DNA of 38,389 nucleotides from Verrucomicrobiia bacterium (GCA_011525685.1 WYBW01000102.1:1-38389), one strand, 5' to 3'. Positions 7,773-17,734 are shown, counted from the stretch's first letter. A program made the numbers and translations. Notes: a model not told the origin generated them from the sequence alone.

Positions 7773-10032
7773 GGAAATTCTGGCCACCGGTCAGCCGGTA
7801 GCTGTGGCCGGGAATCAAATTAAACCGGATTGCCCCCGTGCGCGCATCGTTTGTGAACGCCACGGCCTTATTATCCATCGTGTCCGTGACCTTGAGCGTG
7901 TCCTTGTTCCAACCCGTGTTGTCGTTGACGATGAGGCTGCGCGTTGCGCCGTCCTTGTGCGTGAACCGATACGTCGTGCCGTCTTTGGAAATCGGATACA
8001 CCACGGCCTGTAACGTCGCACCAGGCAGATCGCGCAATACCAACACGCCCTTGCCGCCGACGAACAGTGGCGTTTTGCCGATCGGCAGCGCGAAGTTCTT
8101 CAACAGCTTTGGCCCGACGTGCTGCCCGCCGGTATCGTAATCAATCCATTTTCCAACGGGCAGATAGACATCGCGGTGGGTGGCGGTGGCGTAGTCGTTG
8201 CCGTAAAGCGGGCACGCGAGCAAGGACGGACCCAGCAGCCACTCATAGCCGCGCACGGTGGAATTTTCCCTTCCGTAAACATTAGCATCATCCGGGAATG
8301 CCAGCGGCAAGGGAGTCAGGGTGACAGGAAAGCCGGTTTCATAGGCGTCCATCGCCGCGCTGAAAATGTAAGGATGCAACCGTGCGTGTAATTGCGCCGC
8401 CTGCAACATGACCCGCTCCACCTGCGCGCTGAAGTTCCACGGCCCCATGCCCACCGCCATGGCAGGATTTACGGAAGAGAATTGCGCCTTGCGCATCATG
8501 TAGGTGTGAACCTTCGAGTCTGCGGCTGGCGGTATGGCGCGATGTTCGCCAAAAGTTCCACCAGTCACATCGGGATAGGCGTAGGAAAATCCGCTGTAGG
8601 CAAAGGCCAGCACGTTGAGCGGGCCGCGATCCTGATTTTGGTCGAAGTTAAAATCCTCTATGCGGTGAAGGTCGCTGGCCGAACCCAGATAACCATTGCG
8701 TCCCATCACATAGACGCCTTTGCTCATCAACGCTTGATTCACCAAGTCAATGCTGCCATCGCTCAAGTTCGCATTGTCATAGCCAAACAAATCTTCCTTG
8801 AAACCATCCACGCCCGCGTCGAGCCACTTCTGGCAAAGTTGCAAATACCACTGCACGGCTTCGGGATTATCGCAGTCGAGCAGATACGCCGGACTTTTGG
8901 GAAAGCCCAACGTCCATGCCTTCGCCTTGCCATTCTCCTTCAGGAAGAAACCTTTCTCGACGCCCTCTTGGGAGTAAGGGCCGCTCTCGATGAAACTGAT
9001 CCGCAGGCCGAGAAAAAATTTCAGCCCGCGATTTTTGAAATGGCTGATAAACCGCTTCGGATCGGGATAGCGCGTTTTGTCCCACATGCCGAAACTCGTC
9101 GTCGCGCGCAAGCTCGGGTCACCGTTCGGCCAGAAACCCGATCCCACCACCATCCATTCGATCGGAAAGCCCAGGCTCAAGTAGCGCTCGACATTCTCGG
9201 TCACGGTCTTTTCGTCAGTGCGCCAGCCGAGCGCCCCGAACGCCTCCCAGCCGACGCCGAAGAATTCGTATTTGGGCGGATACACCTTGAAGCCTTCACG
9301 ATTTCGAGCGGCGAGGTAGGCCGAATAGATTTCCCCCGGCGAGCCGATGAAGTAATAAAGCGCAGGCATCGCGCTCGCGGAGGCCACGCCCTGCGCCGTC
9401 TCATTCGTCAATACGCGCACAACCTTCCGTCCACGTTCCATGTTGACCGCGGCAATACCGCGCTGTGGAGAGATGACAAAGTTGCTTATGAGCCGCCGCT
9501 CGCCGGGGGCTTCCTGAGCGCGAAATTGAAAACTGGAAAATCCGGTGACATCCGTTTTCGTGCCGCGCCCGAGCGCTGCGTGATCGGCCAAACCGAACGC
9601 GGGCGAAATACCGCCAAGGCGAGCAACCATTTCATTCGTTTCGCTCTGGCTTATGCTGAAGCGAATTTGATTTTCCCCCGGTTCGATCTCCACGCGCGCG
9701 GCTTTGCCTTTGTCATTCGTCACCTGAACAATGAGCTTGTCCGCATCAGCCGATTGCAAAACTGCGGACACTGCCTGCCCGCCGCCGAAACTTAGTCCCG
9801 ATGTTGCGTGCGGAGGCGCGATGACCGAACCGTCGGGCCGCGTAATGCCGTAACGGAATGCCGCCTTCGTAATTCCGAGCCGATAGCCAGGCATGGACAC
9901 CACAATCAAGCCGTTCGAGTCGCTGACTTCAAACACCGCTGCACGCCCACCGAATGCCGCCAGCCCAATCACAGCGGACACGAGAGCGAAGCGTGTTACA
10001 GCAATCATGAGGCGATGCAAGGAGCGGTTCAT
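7762..10032 (-). CDS. Secreted GH31-family glycoside hydrolase
   Basis: A 756-residue protein with an N-terminal signal peptide (hydrophobic residues 9-30, ending FGGRAA). Residues 30-250 form the N-terminal beta-sandwich, and the (beta/alpha)8 barrel follows. The nucleophile region is GVDGFKEDLFGYD with D414, and the acid/base is expected at D464 or D468 in FNFDQNQDRGPLN. C-terminal GH31 signatures are present: YEWLLGPSLLACPLYG and DVYLPVGKWIDYDTG. GH31 covers alpha-glucosidases, alpha-xylosidases, alpha-galactosidases and sulfoquinovosidases; the sequence alone does not tell me which. It lies 4 nt downstream of the ExuT-like transporter and overlaps the FAD oxidoreductase, so the three form one operon. 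An exported enzyme fits trimming of a polysaccharide side chain before uptake. Confidence 0.9.
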   Translation of the reverse strand: MNRSLHRLMIAVTRFALVSAVIGLAAFGGRAAVFEVSDSNGLIVVSMPGYRLGITKAAFRYGITRPDGSVIAPPHATSGLSFGGGQAVSAVLQSADADKLIVQVTNDKGKAARVEIEPGENQIRFSISQSETNEMVARLGGISPAFGLADHAALGRGTKTDVTGFSSFQFRAQEAPGERRLISNFVISPQRGIAAVNMERGRKVVRVLTNETAQGVASASAMPALYYFIGSPGEIYSAYLAARNREGFKVYPPKYEFFGVGWEAFGALGWRTDEKTVTENVERYLSLGFPIEWMVVGSGFWPNGDPSLRATTSFGMWDKTRYPDPKRFISHFKNRGLKFFLGLRISFIESGPYSQEGVEKGFFLKENGKAKAWTLGFPKSPAYLLDCDNPEAVQWYLQLCQKWLDAGVDGFKEDLFGYDNANLSDGSIDLVNQALMSKGVYVMGRNGYLGSASDLHRIEDFNFDQNQDRGPLNVLAFAYSGFSYAYPDVTGGTFGEHRAIPPAADSKVHTYMMRKAQFSSVNPAMAVGMGPWNFSAQVERVMLQAAQLHARLHPYIFSAAMDAYETGFPVTLTPLPLAFPDDANVYGRENSTVRGYEWLLGPSLLACPLYGNDYATATHRDVYLPVGKWIDYDTGGQHVGPKLLKNFALPIGKTPLFVGGKGVLVLRDLPGATLQAVVYPISKDGTTYRFTHKDGATRSLIVNDNTGWNKDTLKVTDTMDNKAVAFTNDARTGAIRFNLIPGHSYRLTGGQNFHDR

Positions 10033-10036
10033 GGAT

Positions 10037-11338
10037 TCAAGCGTTCAAAACCGGAGACGTTTTGTTGCGGCGATAAAACACCATCCAGAGCAATGGCAGC
10101 ACGGCAAGGTGCAGCCCCCCCGCGATCCAGAACCAGGTGTTGTAAGATCCCGAGGCGAGCATTTTTGCCACGAAATGATTCATCGCAATCGCCCCGGCCG
10201 AACTTCCCGCCGCCACGATGCTGAACACCTTCCCCTGCGATCCCTGAGGCACGGTGTCCACAAGCAGCGCGGTGATGTTTGTCAGCCACGCGAGGTGCAT
10301 GAAGCAGATCACCGAAGCCAGCACGAACGAGACCGTCGCCGAAGACGCTAACGCCACCAAGGGTGACAGCGGCATGAACAACCCGCAGCCCAACATCACC
10401 AGCACGCGGGCTTGTTGCGGCAGGCGGCCTTGCTTGATCAACCTGGCGGGCAGCCAGCCGCCGATGAGGCTGCCCAACCCGGCGGCCAGAAACATCACGG
10501 AAACGATTTTCACATCGGCCTGCGCCATCGCGCGGTCGCTGACGAGATATTTGGGATACCAGTTCTGATAAAAGAACCAGACGGGATCGGAAATCATCCG
10601 GCCGATCAACAGGCACCAGACTTCCGGCCGGGCGAATAGTTGCTTCCAACTCCAGCCCGCAACATCCCCCCCAAATGTTGTTGATGCAGCTTCAGGGTTC
10701 GCGGCAACCGGGGAGTCATGGTTGCGACGAAAGAAAAAGAACCACGGCACAAGCCAGAACAACCCCGCCACGCCCATGACCACAAACGCTAATCGCCAGC
10801 CAAATCCTTCAGCCAGACCAATAACCAGCAGCGGCCCGAGCGTCATGCCGATGGGTGTGCCCGCCGTGTAAATGCCAATGGCGAGGCCGCGTTCCTTTGC
10901 GGGAAACCAAGCCGACACGGTTTTGAGCGAAGCCGCCCAGTTGCCTGCTTCACCCAGCCCCAACAGGAATCGGAATACGCCAAGCGACATCGCGGAACGC
11001 GCGGTCGCCGTGAACATTCCGGCGAGCGACCACCAGCAAATGAAGCACGCCAGACTCAGGCGTGGGCCAAATTTGTCCACGATCACGCCGGACGCGAGCG
11101 TGGCGATAAGATACGCGATCTGAAATGCATTTTGGATGTTTGCGTAGTGTTGGTTGGACAGGCCGAGATCGCCTTGAATTGTGGGTGCGAGCAACGCCAG
11201 GGCATTTTTGTCCACATAGTTCAACGTCGCCGCGAAAAACAACAGTGCCACAATCCACCATCTCCAGCCTGGGAAATGAATGGATGTCGCAGCTGGTTTA
11301 CCCGGCGCGATGTCAGCAATGTCTTGAGGGTGCTTCAC
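10037..11338 (-). CDS. MFS transporter, ExuT-like anion:cation symporter family
   Basis: A 433-residue protein with about 12 membrane segments. RWWIVALLFFAATLNYVDKN at the first segment, FGPRLSLACFICWWSLAG in the loop 2-3 region and FLLGLGEAGNWAASLKTVS are characteristic of the hexuronate/ACS branch (ExuT-like) of the major facilitator superfamily. The C-terminal half has GKVFSIVAAGSSAGAIAMNH, also typical. The likely role is proton-coupled import of an acidic sugar such as galacturonate or a keto-acid derivative; the exact substrate is inferred. The start is GTG at 11338, since an in-frame TAG lies a few codons upstream and no ATG is available. It is the first gene of the minus-strand operon with GH31 and the FAD oxidoreductase. 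A 27-bp repeat element ends 45 bp before the start and is shared with the divergent regulator. Confidence 0.88.
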   Translation of the reverse strand: MKHPQDIADIAPGKPAATSIHFPGWRWWIVALLFFAATLNYVDKNALALLAPTIQGDLGLSNQHYANIQNAFQIAYLIATLASGVIVDKFGPRLSLACFICWWSLAGMFTATARSAMSLGVFRFLLGLGEAGNWAASLKTVSAWFPAKERGLAIGIYTAGTPIGMTLGPLLVIGLAEGFGWRLAFVVMGVAGLFWLVPWFFFFRRNHDSPVAANPEAASTTFGGDVAGWSWKQLFARPEVWCLLIGRMISDPVWFFYQNWYPKYLVSDRAMAQADVKIVSVMFLAAGLGSLIGGWLPARLIKQGRLPQQARVLVMLGCGLFMPLSPLVALASSATVSFVLASVICFMHLAWLTNITALLVDTVPQGSQGKVFSIVAAGSSAGAIAMNHFVAKMLASGSYNTWFWIAGGLHLAVLPLLWMVFYRRNKTSPVLNA

Positions 11339-11383
11339 CCGGTTACAGCATAACTATTCCGTTGGACAGCAACTACTGATTCG

Positions 11384-11410
11384 TGCGAATAATTTCTTAG
11401 AAATTGCGCA
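11384..11410. promoter_or_regulatory. Candidate regulator binding site 1 in divergent promoter region
   Basis: On the + strand TGCG occurs at 11384 and again 21 bp later at 11405, around a TTCT core. The inner 15 bp (11391-11405) form a perfect inverted repeat, AATTTCT and AGAAATT around one base. The element lies in the 78-bp gap between the divergent transporter operon and the XylR-type regulator, 45 bp from the transporter start and 6 bp from the regulator start. Aligned with 16607-16633, 23 of 27 positions are identical. The 21-bp period suits the two DNA-binding subdomains of an AraC-type dimer; binding by the adjacent regulator is inferred. Confidence 0.6.
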
Positions 11411-11416
11411 CAGCTC

Positions 11417-12613
11417 ATGCAGTCCAAGCGTTCCAAATCATCGGCGTCTGTCCTGCACACCCCCAAAGTCCCACGTGTCGCGGTGCTGGTGGATACCTCG
11501 TCGAGTTGGGGGCGGCGCATCATCCGGGGCATTGACAACTACGCGCTGAAAAACGGCCCCTGGCAGTTATTTCTCGAGGCGCGCGGATTGGAAGATGACT
11601 ACGGCTTGCCACCTGGATGGCACGGCGACGGCATCATAGCTCGCATCGGCAGTTCACGCATGGCTGAGGAAATTGCCGCGTTACGCCTGCCGACCATCAA
11701 CGTCTCCAACATAATTGTCCCCAAGAATTATTTCCCGCGCGTCTCAACAGATCTTACTGTTTCAGCTCAACTGGCAGTCGAACACTTTTTAGACCGTGGC
11801 TTCCGCAGCTTTGCCTATTTCAGCCTGGTCGGCTTATCTTACGATTCAGCACAACGCGAGGCATTCACCAGCGCATTGCGGGATGCCGGCCACGCGTGCA
11901 GCACCTACAGCGTCAAACCCCGCAAGGGAGCAGAACCAGATTGGAGTCTTGATCTGGTTGAACTCAGCAACTGGCTGAAGAGTTTACCGAAGCCGGTCGG
12001 CGTTCTGGCGTGGAACGCCAGCAGCAGTCGCGAGGTGGTCTATGCCTGCCAACTGGCTGATTTGTTGATCCCTGAAGAGGTTGCCGTATTGAGTGGCTCG
12101 GACGACGACATGCTTTGCGAATGTGTGCATCCAGCGATTTCGGGTATCATGGCGGCGGCGGAAAGCATTGGCCATCACGCGGCCGAACTGTTGGATCAGC
12201 TCATGACCAGGAGTAAGCGGAAGGTCAAATCATTGCGCATCCCGCCGCAAAAAATCACACCGCGTCAATCCACCGATACGCTGGCCATTCAAGACCCCGC
12301 TCTGGTGAAGGCCTTGGGCTTCATCCGCCAGAACGCCGCGCAACCGATTCAAGTCAACGACGTGGCGCAACACGCGGGCATCTCCAGGCGTATTCTGGAA
12401 TTGCGCTTCATGCAGCATTTGAAGCGCTCGCCCGCCATGGAGATTCGCCGCAGTCATCTAGATCGCGCCAAACGACTTCTGGCAGAAACCGAGATGCCCA
12501 TTCCCGACGTGGCGGAGGCGGCGGGATTTGGCTCGTCGGAGTATTTCGCGTCCGCGTTCAAGCTCAACACCGGCGTGTCGCCGCTGCAATTTCGGAAATC
12601 AATCCGGAAGTGA
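11417..12613 (+). CDS. XylR-type transcriptional regulator (sugar-binding domain + AraC HTH)
   Basis: A 398-residue protein. Residues 19-270 match the LacI/periplasmic-binding-type sensor of the XylR family: PRVAVLVDTSSSWGRRIIRG at the start, then WHGDGIIARI, VSTDLTVSAQLAVEHFLDRG, GVLAWNASSSREV, and EEVAVLSGSDDDMLCECVHP. Residues about 290-398 are an AraC-type double helix-turn-helix (VNDVAQHAGISRRILELRF; IPDVAEAAGFGSSEYFASAF). Such regulators sense a sugar and usually activate neighbouring catabolic genes. It is divergent from the transporter/GH31/FAD operon and has the 27-bp element immediately before its ATG, which suggests autoregulation. Similar elements upstream of two other transcription units make it the leading candidate for a cluster-wide regulator. 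The ligand is unknown. Confidence 0.9.
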   Translation: MQSKRSKSSASVLHTPKVPRVAVLVDTSSSWGRRIIRGIDNYALKNGPWQLFLEARGLEDDYGLPPGWHGDGIIARIGSSRMAEEIAALRLPTINVSNIIVPKNYFPRVSTDLTVSAQLAVEHFLDRGFRSFAYFSLVGLSYDSAQREAFTSALRDAGHACSTYSVKPRKGAEPDWSLDLVELSNWLKSLPKPVGVLAWNASSSREVVYACQLADLLIPEEVAVLSGSDDDMLCECVHPAISGIMAAAESIGHHAAELLDQLMTRSKRKVKSLRIPPQKITPRQSTDTLAIQDPALVKALGFIRQNAAQPIQVNDVAQHAGISRRILELRFMQHLKRSPAMEIRRSHLDRAKRLLAETEMPIPDVAEAAGFGSSEYFASAFKLNTGVSPLQFRKSIRK

Positions 12614-12663
12614 AGTGGCCAACAAACCGTTCAACAACGATGGTCCCCCCGCAAAGTAAAAGG

Positions 12664-12691
12664 CCCGCGGCCCGTTCTCAGTGGGCGCGGG
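12664..12691 (-). terminator. Hairpin terminator between convergent regulator and pseudopilin genes
   Basis: CCCGCGGCCC (12664-12673) pairs with GGGCGCGGG (12683-12691) with one bulged base and a 9-nt loop. Read on the minus strand the stem is followed by a short T-rich run (CCTTTTAC), so it best serves the pseudopilin gene; it may also stop the regulator transcript. Confidence 0.55.
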
Positions 12692-12719
12692 TCATGATGA
12701 AACCAAGAACGCCCGATGA

Positions 12720-13466
12720 TCACGGACGGCCAGCGTAGAAATAGATTTTGAGGCCGGAGTAATCCATTTTCTGCTTCTTGGCGTAGCGCGACCCGTTGGC
12801 CCACTCGACGTGGCCGTCAATATAGCCTTCATTTGAACCATCGGGCATATCGCCGCTGCGGGCGTAGTGGTTGACGCCTCGCGTATTTGGATCGGGATCG
12901 CCCGGTCGTCCCCACTGATCAAGATACTTCCGATTAAGATCCGTCCACATCAACGGATAGTATGGCCGATCCGTTGACTTGATGGCAAAGACCGGGCGCT
13001 GGTCCCAGAAATCAATCGCATTGGGATAGAATGTTGGGGAGTTGTTGAAATCCGCCCGACCTGGAAAATAGGAATAGCTTACAACCGATGGTTCATTGGT
13101 CAGGGTCCCGCTCGGATAATACCAGAAGCCATCCCGATTCCAGTCCGGGTTGGAGGGGCAGTAGAGTTGGTTCCGTTGCAATTTGTATTCACTGACGATG
13201 GTATTCCGAAATGCCGGACCGATACGATATGGGCTTTGCTCGCCATCATCCGGAAATGTGCCCTCATTTTCATCCGCCGTCATGATCGTGGTGGTGGCAA
13301 GTTGCTTGATGTTGTTCAGGCAGGCGGTTCGCTTCGCGCGCTCCTTGGCCTTGCTCAACGCGGGCAGCAACATGGCCGCAAGGATCGCAATGATGGCGAT
13401 CACCACCAGCAGCTCGATGAGCGTGAATGCCGGGCGACGCCAGTTGGAGGTTTGCAGGATTCGCAT
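12720..13466 (-). CDS. Type II secretion-like pseudopilin (H-X9-DG family)
   Basis: A 248-residue protein. ATG 13466 is chosen; an upstream start at 13526 would lie inside the preceding gene. The N-terminus has a prepilin cleavage/methylation motif, [20 protein letters not shown], preceded by basic residues, so a prepilin peptidase should cut just before F. It is followed by the usual amphipathic segment [20 protein letters not shown]. The C-terminal region has the H-X9-DG-type ending [20 protein letters not shown] then HVEW. Verrucomicrobiota and planctomycetes carry many such single pseudopilins scattered among glycan and surface-protein genes, with unclear roles in secretion or surface filaments. 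It begins 25 bp after the Calx-beta protein stop, so the two are likely one transcript. No assembly ATPase or secretin is encoded here. Confidence 0.88.
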   Translation of the reverse strand: MRILQTSNWRRPAFTLIELLVVIAIIAILAAMLLPALSKAKERAKRTACLNNIKQLATTTIMTADENEGTFPDDGEQSPYRIGPAFRNTIVSEYKLQRNQLYCPSNPDWNRDGFWYYPSGTLTNEPSVVSYSYFPGRADFNNSPTFYPNAIDFWDQRPVFAIKSTDRPYYPLMWTDLNRKYLDQWGRPGDPDPNTRGVNHYARSGDMPDGSNEGYIDGHVEWANGSRYAKKQKMDYSGLKIYFYAGRP

Positions 13467-13491
13467 AAGATCGGTCTCGCAAGCAACATTG

Positions 13492-16400
13492 TTAACGGCT
13501 GATCCGATAAAACCGCATGGAACCATTTACTGTAGTGGTTGCCTGATATGTCCCGCCCGAGCCGGTGATCAACGCGGAATTATCATCCGCGTAGCCGCTT
13601 CCTACGGTGGCGGAACTTTGCAGCTTGAACGCAGAAGCGGGGTCGCTGGCAGAACCAGTAAAGTCTACAATGACGTTTGTGCTCGCAACTGCAACGTGCG
13701 TGATTACGGGTTGAACCGGCGGCAGAACAACGCCGAATCCCTGGAACGCAACATCATCCAGGCGCGTGATATCCGTGCCATCACTGCGCGTGCTGTAAAA
13801 GTAAATTCGGAACTCGGTCGCCGAGGTTGCTCCCGAAACGCTCAAGGGCGCCGACAGGAGGGAATAGGACGGATCTGAAGTTGGAGTCCCAGACACAGCC
13901 ACCGAGCCGAGGTTGGCAGTGAAGCTGTCGGCGCTGGAGCGAAGGAATGCCCAGTTCGTCTGGCCGGCGGCCACGGAGAATTTCAAGTAGGCAATAAAAT
14001 TGGTCAGTGTCAGCAAGACGCCCGGCTGCGGCCCAACTGTGAGGCTGATGTAATCGTTCCCGGCGACTGCGTCGGCTGGACTATTCGTCAGATAGTCCCC
14101 GCGGATGAACACAGCGCTGGCACCGCTGTGCGGAGCGGATGTGGCATATCCATGGCCAACACCAGCCACGTTGTTGGCGCCAAAGTTCCCGATGCCTGAT
14201 CCGGCGACCGCTTTTGATGCGAGCACTTTGTCGGGCTGAAAGGTTGTGGCGGCAGCCACATTTGAGAGCGAGCCCCCAGCGTTGTTCGCTTCATTGAACA
14301 GATAGGCCACCAAGCCGCCGATGTCGCCATTGTCGGCAAGATTCACCGTGCCGGAGCTGGTGCCGATGATTCCGTAGTTCACTCCGCCGCTCAGAGCCAG
14401 TTCCACCGTCTCGGTTGGCTCAACGATTTCATCATCAATTGGCACGACCGACACGGCAACATTGGTTTCACCTGCTGGAATGATTGCCGTTCCAGAAAGC
14501 GATGTGTAGTCCACACCGTTGACAGCGCTTCCTGCCACCGTGTAATTGACAGTCAAGGAACTGTTGGTCGAACCAACGCGCGAAATGGTGAATTGCCCCA
14601 CATCGGCCGGTTCAGCGGCGCTCGCATCCGTGACACTCAAACTGACCTGCTGCGCGCCATTTGCCGGAAATGAACTGCCGCGAAGATAAAGGTTATCCAC
14701 GCGAACACCCACCTGGGCTTGGGTGGTATCATCGTAGACATAGAGCCGGAAGGTAACCGACCCGATCAGGTTCGTGAACGCCGCAGGCAGTGACTGACTG
14801 ATGTTATACCAGATGTTCGGGAAGATGACATTGTCCGGTTGCAGCGTCCAGGAGCCCAAGTCGGAAGCATAATTATCGAGGCTGGAGCGAAGAAAGACCA
14901 CCGCCGACGCCGCGCCCGGCTCCAAGAAAAGGTAGTTTCCATAAACAGCCTGAAACTCGATGTTGCTTACACTCAAACTTTGTCCGGGCAACGGCTCGAT
15001 TGAGAATGACATATAATCACCATTCGCCAAGGCATCGTTTGCAGTGGCCGCGGTGGAATCCCCGCTCGCGCGCATGGAAGCGTTGGGGGAAATGAAATAC
15101 CCAGCCGTGCTGCTGAAAGTGCCACCGACACCTGTTGCGTTAAAAGCAGAGGCGACAACATTCACATCCCATACCTGCGGAGCCAGCGTCCCAGTGAACA
15201 TGTATTGCAGCATGACACCGGCATCGTTGTTCTCCACGATCTGTCCGATGCTCGAACCACCACCGCCGATAATGTAGGCAGCGTTGGGTTGAATCGTAAG
15301 AACCACCGACTCGTCGCCTTCGGGCACGGCATCATCAATGACCGCGATAGTTACGACGGCATTGGAGCCGCCCGTCGGAATCGTGACGGAGTTGATCTGC
15401 GTCCCCGTGTTGAAATTGGTATCGGTATAATCAGCCCCAACAAACGAACTGACCCCGTCAAACCCGTTGGTGGCCACACCGGTCAGAATATAGTTGACGG
15501 TAAGCGGCGACGCGACGGGAGCTCCCGTTGTGATCGTGAAGATGATATTCGTCGGCCCCGCTTCACTTCCCGTCAGCGCAGTGCCAACCGCCGTAACAGT
15601 AGGCAGAGCGAGCGATGCGTCCTTGTAAACGATGTCGAAGGCGTTCACCTCGTCCGAAACTTTTACGTTGTCTATCGCCTCATTTTGCACACCAAGGGTT
15701 GCGCTCCGGACGAACTGGTAGCCGATCCGCGTAACTGAAGTTGGGACAAACAACGAATTGGTGTCCGTGAACGTTAGTGTGGGCGTCGGCAGGCTGGCCT
15801 CGTTCGCGACATCAGGATTATACCAAATCCTGACACGCTGAAGGCCGCCGTTGTTGTCAATGCACCCCAGCACCAAGCCGGCGGTGCCGTTGGTCGGCAC
15901 AAAAGCACCAGCGGTGATTGCACCGTAGGTGCTGTTGGTGATGAGTTGAAGTCCCATACCTTCTTGATTTGGCGCCCCCGCAACTGACAACGGCCCCACC
16001 CCCAGCGCCCCCTTTAATCCTGCCACAGTATAACTACCCAGCCCTACACGCATACCGCCGCTGGCAAGATTGACGCGACCTGATCCATCGTATGTGCCAT
16101 TAAAAGTTAACGCCACATCGCCATTGGGGTTATTAAGACTGGCTAGAAAGGAAAACCAAATAGTTCCACCCATCGTCGGAGTGCCGCGAGTCTGGGTTCG
16201 ACGTGCGGCGCCGGACGAAAAGGGTGTCGCCGCCGCCGCCCAATGCTGCACGTTGTTGGATTGGCCGCTCACATAGTTTACCAGCCCCACGGATAAATCA
16301 TTGGTGCGCGCCACCACGACCGACGTGAGGGTTTGCTCATAGCCCGTGGAAAAGCTCACGCCGCCGGGGACATCCAAGGCGGACAACGCGATATTGTTTG

Positions 16401-16506
16401 TGAGCGAGGCATCACCAATGTCGTTGAAGCTTTGAATCACCTGCGAGGCCTTGACCATGTTGACACCGAACAACAGGGCGATGATTACGGATAGGTGGGT
16501 TTTCAT
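13492..16506 (-). CDS. Large secreted Calx-beta domain surface protein
   Basis: A 1004-residue protein. ATG 16506 is chosen because it begins a signal peptide ([20 protein letters not shown]); the frame is open further upstream without a better start. Residues 1-295 resemble an autotransporter/LamG-like beta domain. Two Calx-beta domains lie at about 297-422 and 615-727, with the family patterns [30 protein letters not shown] and [20 protein letters not shown]. Each is followed by a similar jelly-roll-like segment ([16 protein letters not shown] and [16 protein letters not shown]), so the protein contains an internal duplication of Calx-beta plus jelly roll. The last ~80 residues (ending MRFYRISR) are a beta-sandwich tail common in secreted verrucomicrobial proteins. 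It is probably a calcium-dependent adhesin or glycan-binding surface protein. It precedes the pseudopilin, and a 27-bp element lies 100 bp upstream of the start. Confidence 0.8.
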   Translation of the reverse strand: MKTHLSVIIALLFGVNMVKASQVIQSFNDIGDASLTNNIALSALDVPGGVSFSTGYEQTLTSVVVARTNDLSVGLVNYVSGQSNNVQHWAAAATPFSSGAARRTQTRGTPTMGGTIWFSFLASLNNPNGDVALTFNGTYDGSGRVNLASGGMRVGLGSYTVAGLKGALGVGPLSVAGAPNQEGMGLQLITNSTYGAITAGAFVPTNGTAGLVLGCIDNNGGLQRVRIWYNPDVANEASLPTPTLTFTDTNSLFVPTSVTRIGYQFVRSATLGVQNEAIDNVKVSDEVNAFDIVYKDASLALPTVTAVGTALTGSEAGPTNIIFTITTGAPVASPLTVNYILTGVATNGFDGVSSFVGADYTDTNFNTGTQINSVTIPTGGSNAVVTIAVIDDAVPEGDESVVLTIQPNAAYIIGGGGSSIGQIVENNDAGVMLQYMFTGTLAPQVWDVNVVASAFNATGVGGTFSSTAGYFISPNASMRASGDSTAATANDALANGDYMSFSIEPLPGQSLSVSNIEFQAVYGNYLFLEPGAASAVVFLRSSLDNYASDLGSWTLQPDNVIFPNIWYNISQSLPAAFTNLIGSVTFRLYVYDDTTQAQVGVRVDNLYLRGSSFPANGAQQVSLSVTDASAAEPADVGQFTISRVGSTNSSLTVNYTVAGSAVNGVDYTSLSGTAIIPAGETNVAVSVVPIDDEIVEPTETVELALSGGVNYGIIGTSSGTVNLADNGDIGGLVAYLFNEANNAGGSLSNVAAATTFQPDKVLASKAVAGSGIGNFGANNVAGVGHGYATSAPHSGASAVFIRGDYLTNSPADAVAGNDYISLTVGPQPGVLLTLTNFIAYLKFSVAAGQTNWAFLRSSADSFTANLGSVAVSGTPTSDPSYSLLSAPLSVSGATSATEFRIYFYSTRSDGTDITRLDDVAFQGFGVVLPPVQPVITHVAVASTNVIVDFTGSASDPASAFKLQSSATVGSGYADDNSALITGSGGTYQATTTVNGSMRFYRISR

Positions 16507-16891
16507 ATTTATATTCAAACTTACAGCACGCGCATCCTCAGATGGCGCAGTGCGGCTGATTGATTTGGACAATAGCACACAGCCGACGAACATCGCTATG
16601 CGCTAATGCGTATGATTTCTTTGAAAATGCGCAAACTGAATGGCTGCGTTCGTTCGCAGTTGGAAAGACTTTCGATGAATACAACTTAACTGGGCGGGCA
16701 AAAATCTGCGGCATTACGTCGTCGCGCACCGCGACCGGATGCAATATTGCCGGTCAAAGTCTGGACGACAGCAAGACACCGACGACCGTGGGATATTAAA
16801 CTGGCGCTGGTGCGGTTTTAATTCTTTGCAGCGTTGCTCGTGGCGCAAAGTGTTGACGTGTTGTTCAGGATTTTCCTTTGCACCGACTGCG
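16507..16891. other. Intergenic region upstream of the Calx-beta gene
   Basis: 385 bp without a convincing gene. It should hold the promoter of the minus-strand Calx-beta/pseudopilin unit and the 3' end of the esterase transcript. It contains the second 27-bp element and a small hairpin (CTGCG 16644-16648 with CGCAG 16655-16659). I see no clear terminator after the esterase stop. Confidence 0.5.
16607..16633. promoter_or_regulatory. Candidate regulator binding site 2 upstream of Calx-beta/pseudopilin
   Basis: On the + strand TGCG is at 16607 and again 21 bp later at 16628, with ATTTCTT and GAAA between. 23 of 27 bases match the site in the XylR-type/transporter gap in the same orientation relative to the minus-strand gene. 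It ends 100 bp before ATG 16506. Confidence 0.58.
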
Positions 16892-17734
16892 CTAGGGAGC
16901 CAGACTCGCAGCGTTTCGAAAAAACTGGTCAAAGAAAAGCAACGTGTGTGGAAGCGCCTTTCGCCAGTATTGAAAATCGTGTCCACCAGGGCGCTCTACA
17001 TAGTCGTGTGGAATGTTGCGATAAGATAATTCCTCGTGGAGGCGCCGGTTGACCGGCAGGAAAAAATCACCGGTGCCGCAGTCAATCTGGATGGCTAGCG
17101 CTCGCGGCTCTATCAGAGGCAACAGGTTGATCACGGTATTTGTTTCCCAATTTAGCTGGTGGGTGGCGTAATCACCCAGTTTGTCGGCAATGTCCCAGTT
17201 CCTTGGGAATGGTCGGATGTCCACGCCGCCGCTCATGCTCGAGGCTGCGCCAAAAACATCCTGATGTTTAAAGGCGAGATACAGTGCGCCGTGGCCACCC
17301 ATGCTCAGGCCCGTGATCGCCCGGCCCAGACGATTTGAAATGGTTGGATAATTTGAATCAATATGCCTGACCACTTCTATTGACACGAACGTTTCGTAGC
17401 GACACTTCGCGTCAAGCGGGCTGTCGAAATACCAACTGTTGGAACCACCATCGGGGGCGACAAAAATGAAACTGTATTGGTCAGCCCATTTGCCAAGGTC
17501 GGGGAAATCTTTCGTCCAGGAACCGGCGCTGCCGCTCCAGCCGTGAAGTAGATAGACCACGGGGAGCCTTTTCCCGGCTGACTCAGCGTGCATGGCAGGC
17601 AGAACGACCAATGTCTTTATGGACTTGTCCATCGCTTCGCTGTGGATCCCCACCATCTGCACGGTGGCGGCTTGCAATGATGTAAGGCAGAAAGAAACAG
17701 CGATGGTTGCAAAAAAACAAAAAAATCGAGCCAC
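16892..17734 (-). CDS. Secreted esterase D-like alpha/beta hydrolase
   Basis: About 280 residues. No ATG is available after the GH28 stop; GTG 17734 is proposed because it opens a good signal peptide (VARFFCFFATIAVSFC...SLQA), and TTG 17740 is an alternative. The mature part matches the esterase D/tributyrin esterase fold (PF00756): LPVVYLLHGWSGSAGSW, FVAPDGGSNSWYFDSP, nucleophile elbow GLSMGG (Ser near 143), Asp near 222 (DCGTGDFF) and His near 250 (PGGHDFQYW). Members hydrolyse acyl esters; in a plant-polysaccharide cluster a feruloyl, acetyl or similar carbohydrate esterase is likely. It is the last gene of the minus-strand unit GH87-like - GH28 - esterase, 148 bp after GH28, so it may also have its own promoter. 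Confidence 0.83.
   Translation of the reverse strand: MARFFCFFATIAVSFCLTSLQAATVQMVGIHSEAMDKSIKTLVVLPAMHAESAGKRLPVVYLLHGWSGSAGSWTKDFPDLGKWADQYSFIFVAPDGGSNSWYFDSPLDAKCRYETFVSIEVVRHIDSNYPTISNRLGRAITGLSMGGHGALYLAFKHQDVFGAASSMSGGVDIRPFPRNWDIADKLGDYATHQLNWETNTVINLLPLIEPRALAIQIDCGTGDFFLPVNRRLHEELSYRNIPHDYVERPGGHDFQYWRKALPHTLLFFDQFFRNAASLAP

Noticed and set aside
8392..9795. A 467-codon plus-strand open frame opposite GH31
   Set aside because: Long antisense frames are common in high-G+C genes; the GH31 on the other strand has complete catalytic and domain signatures.
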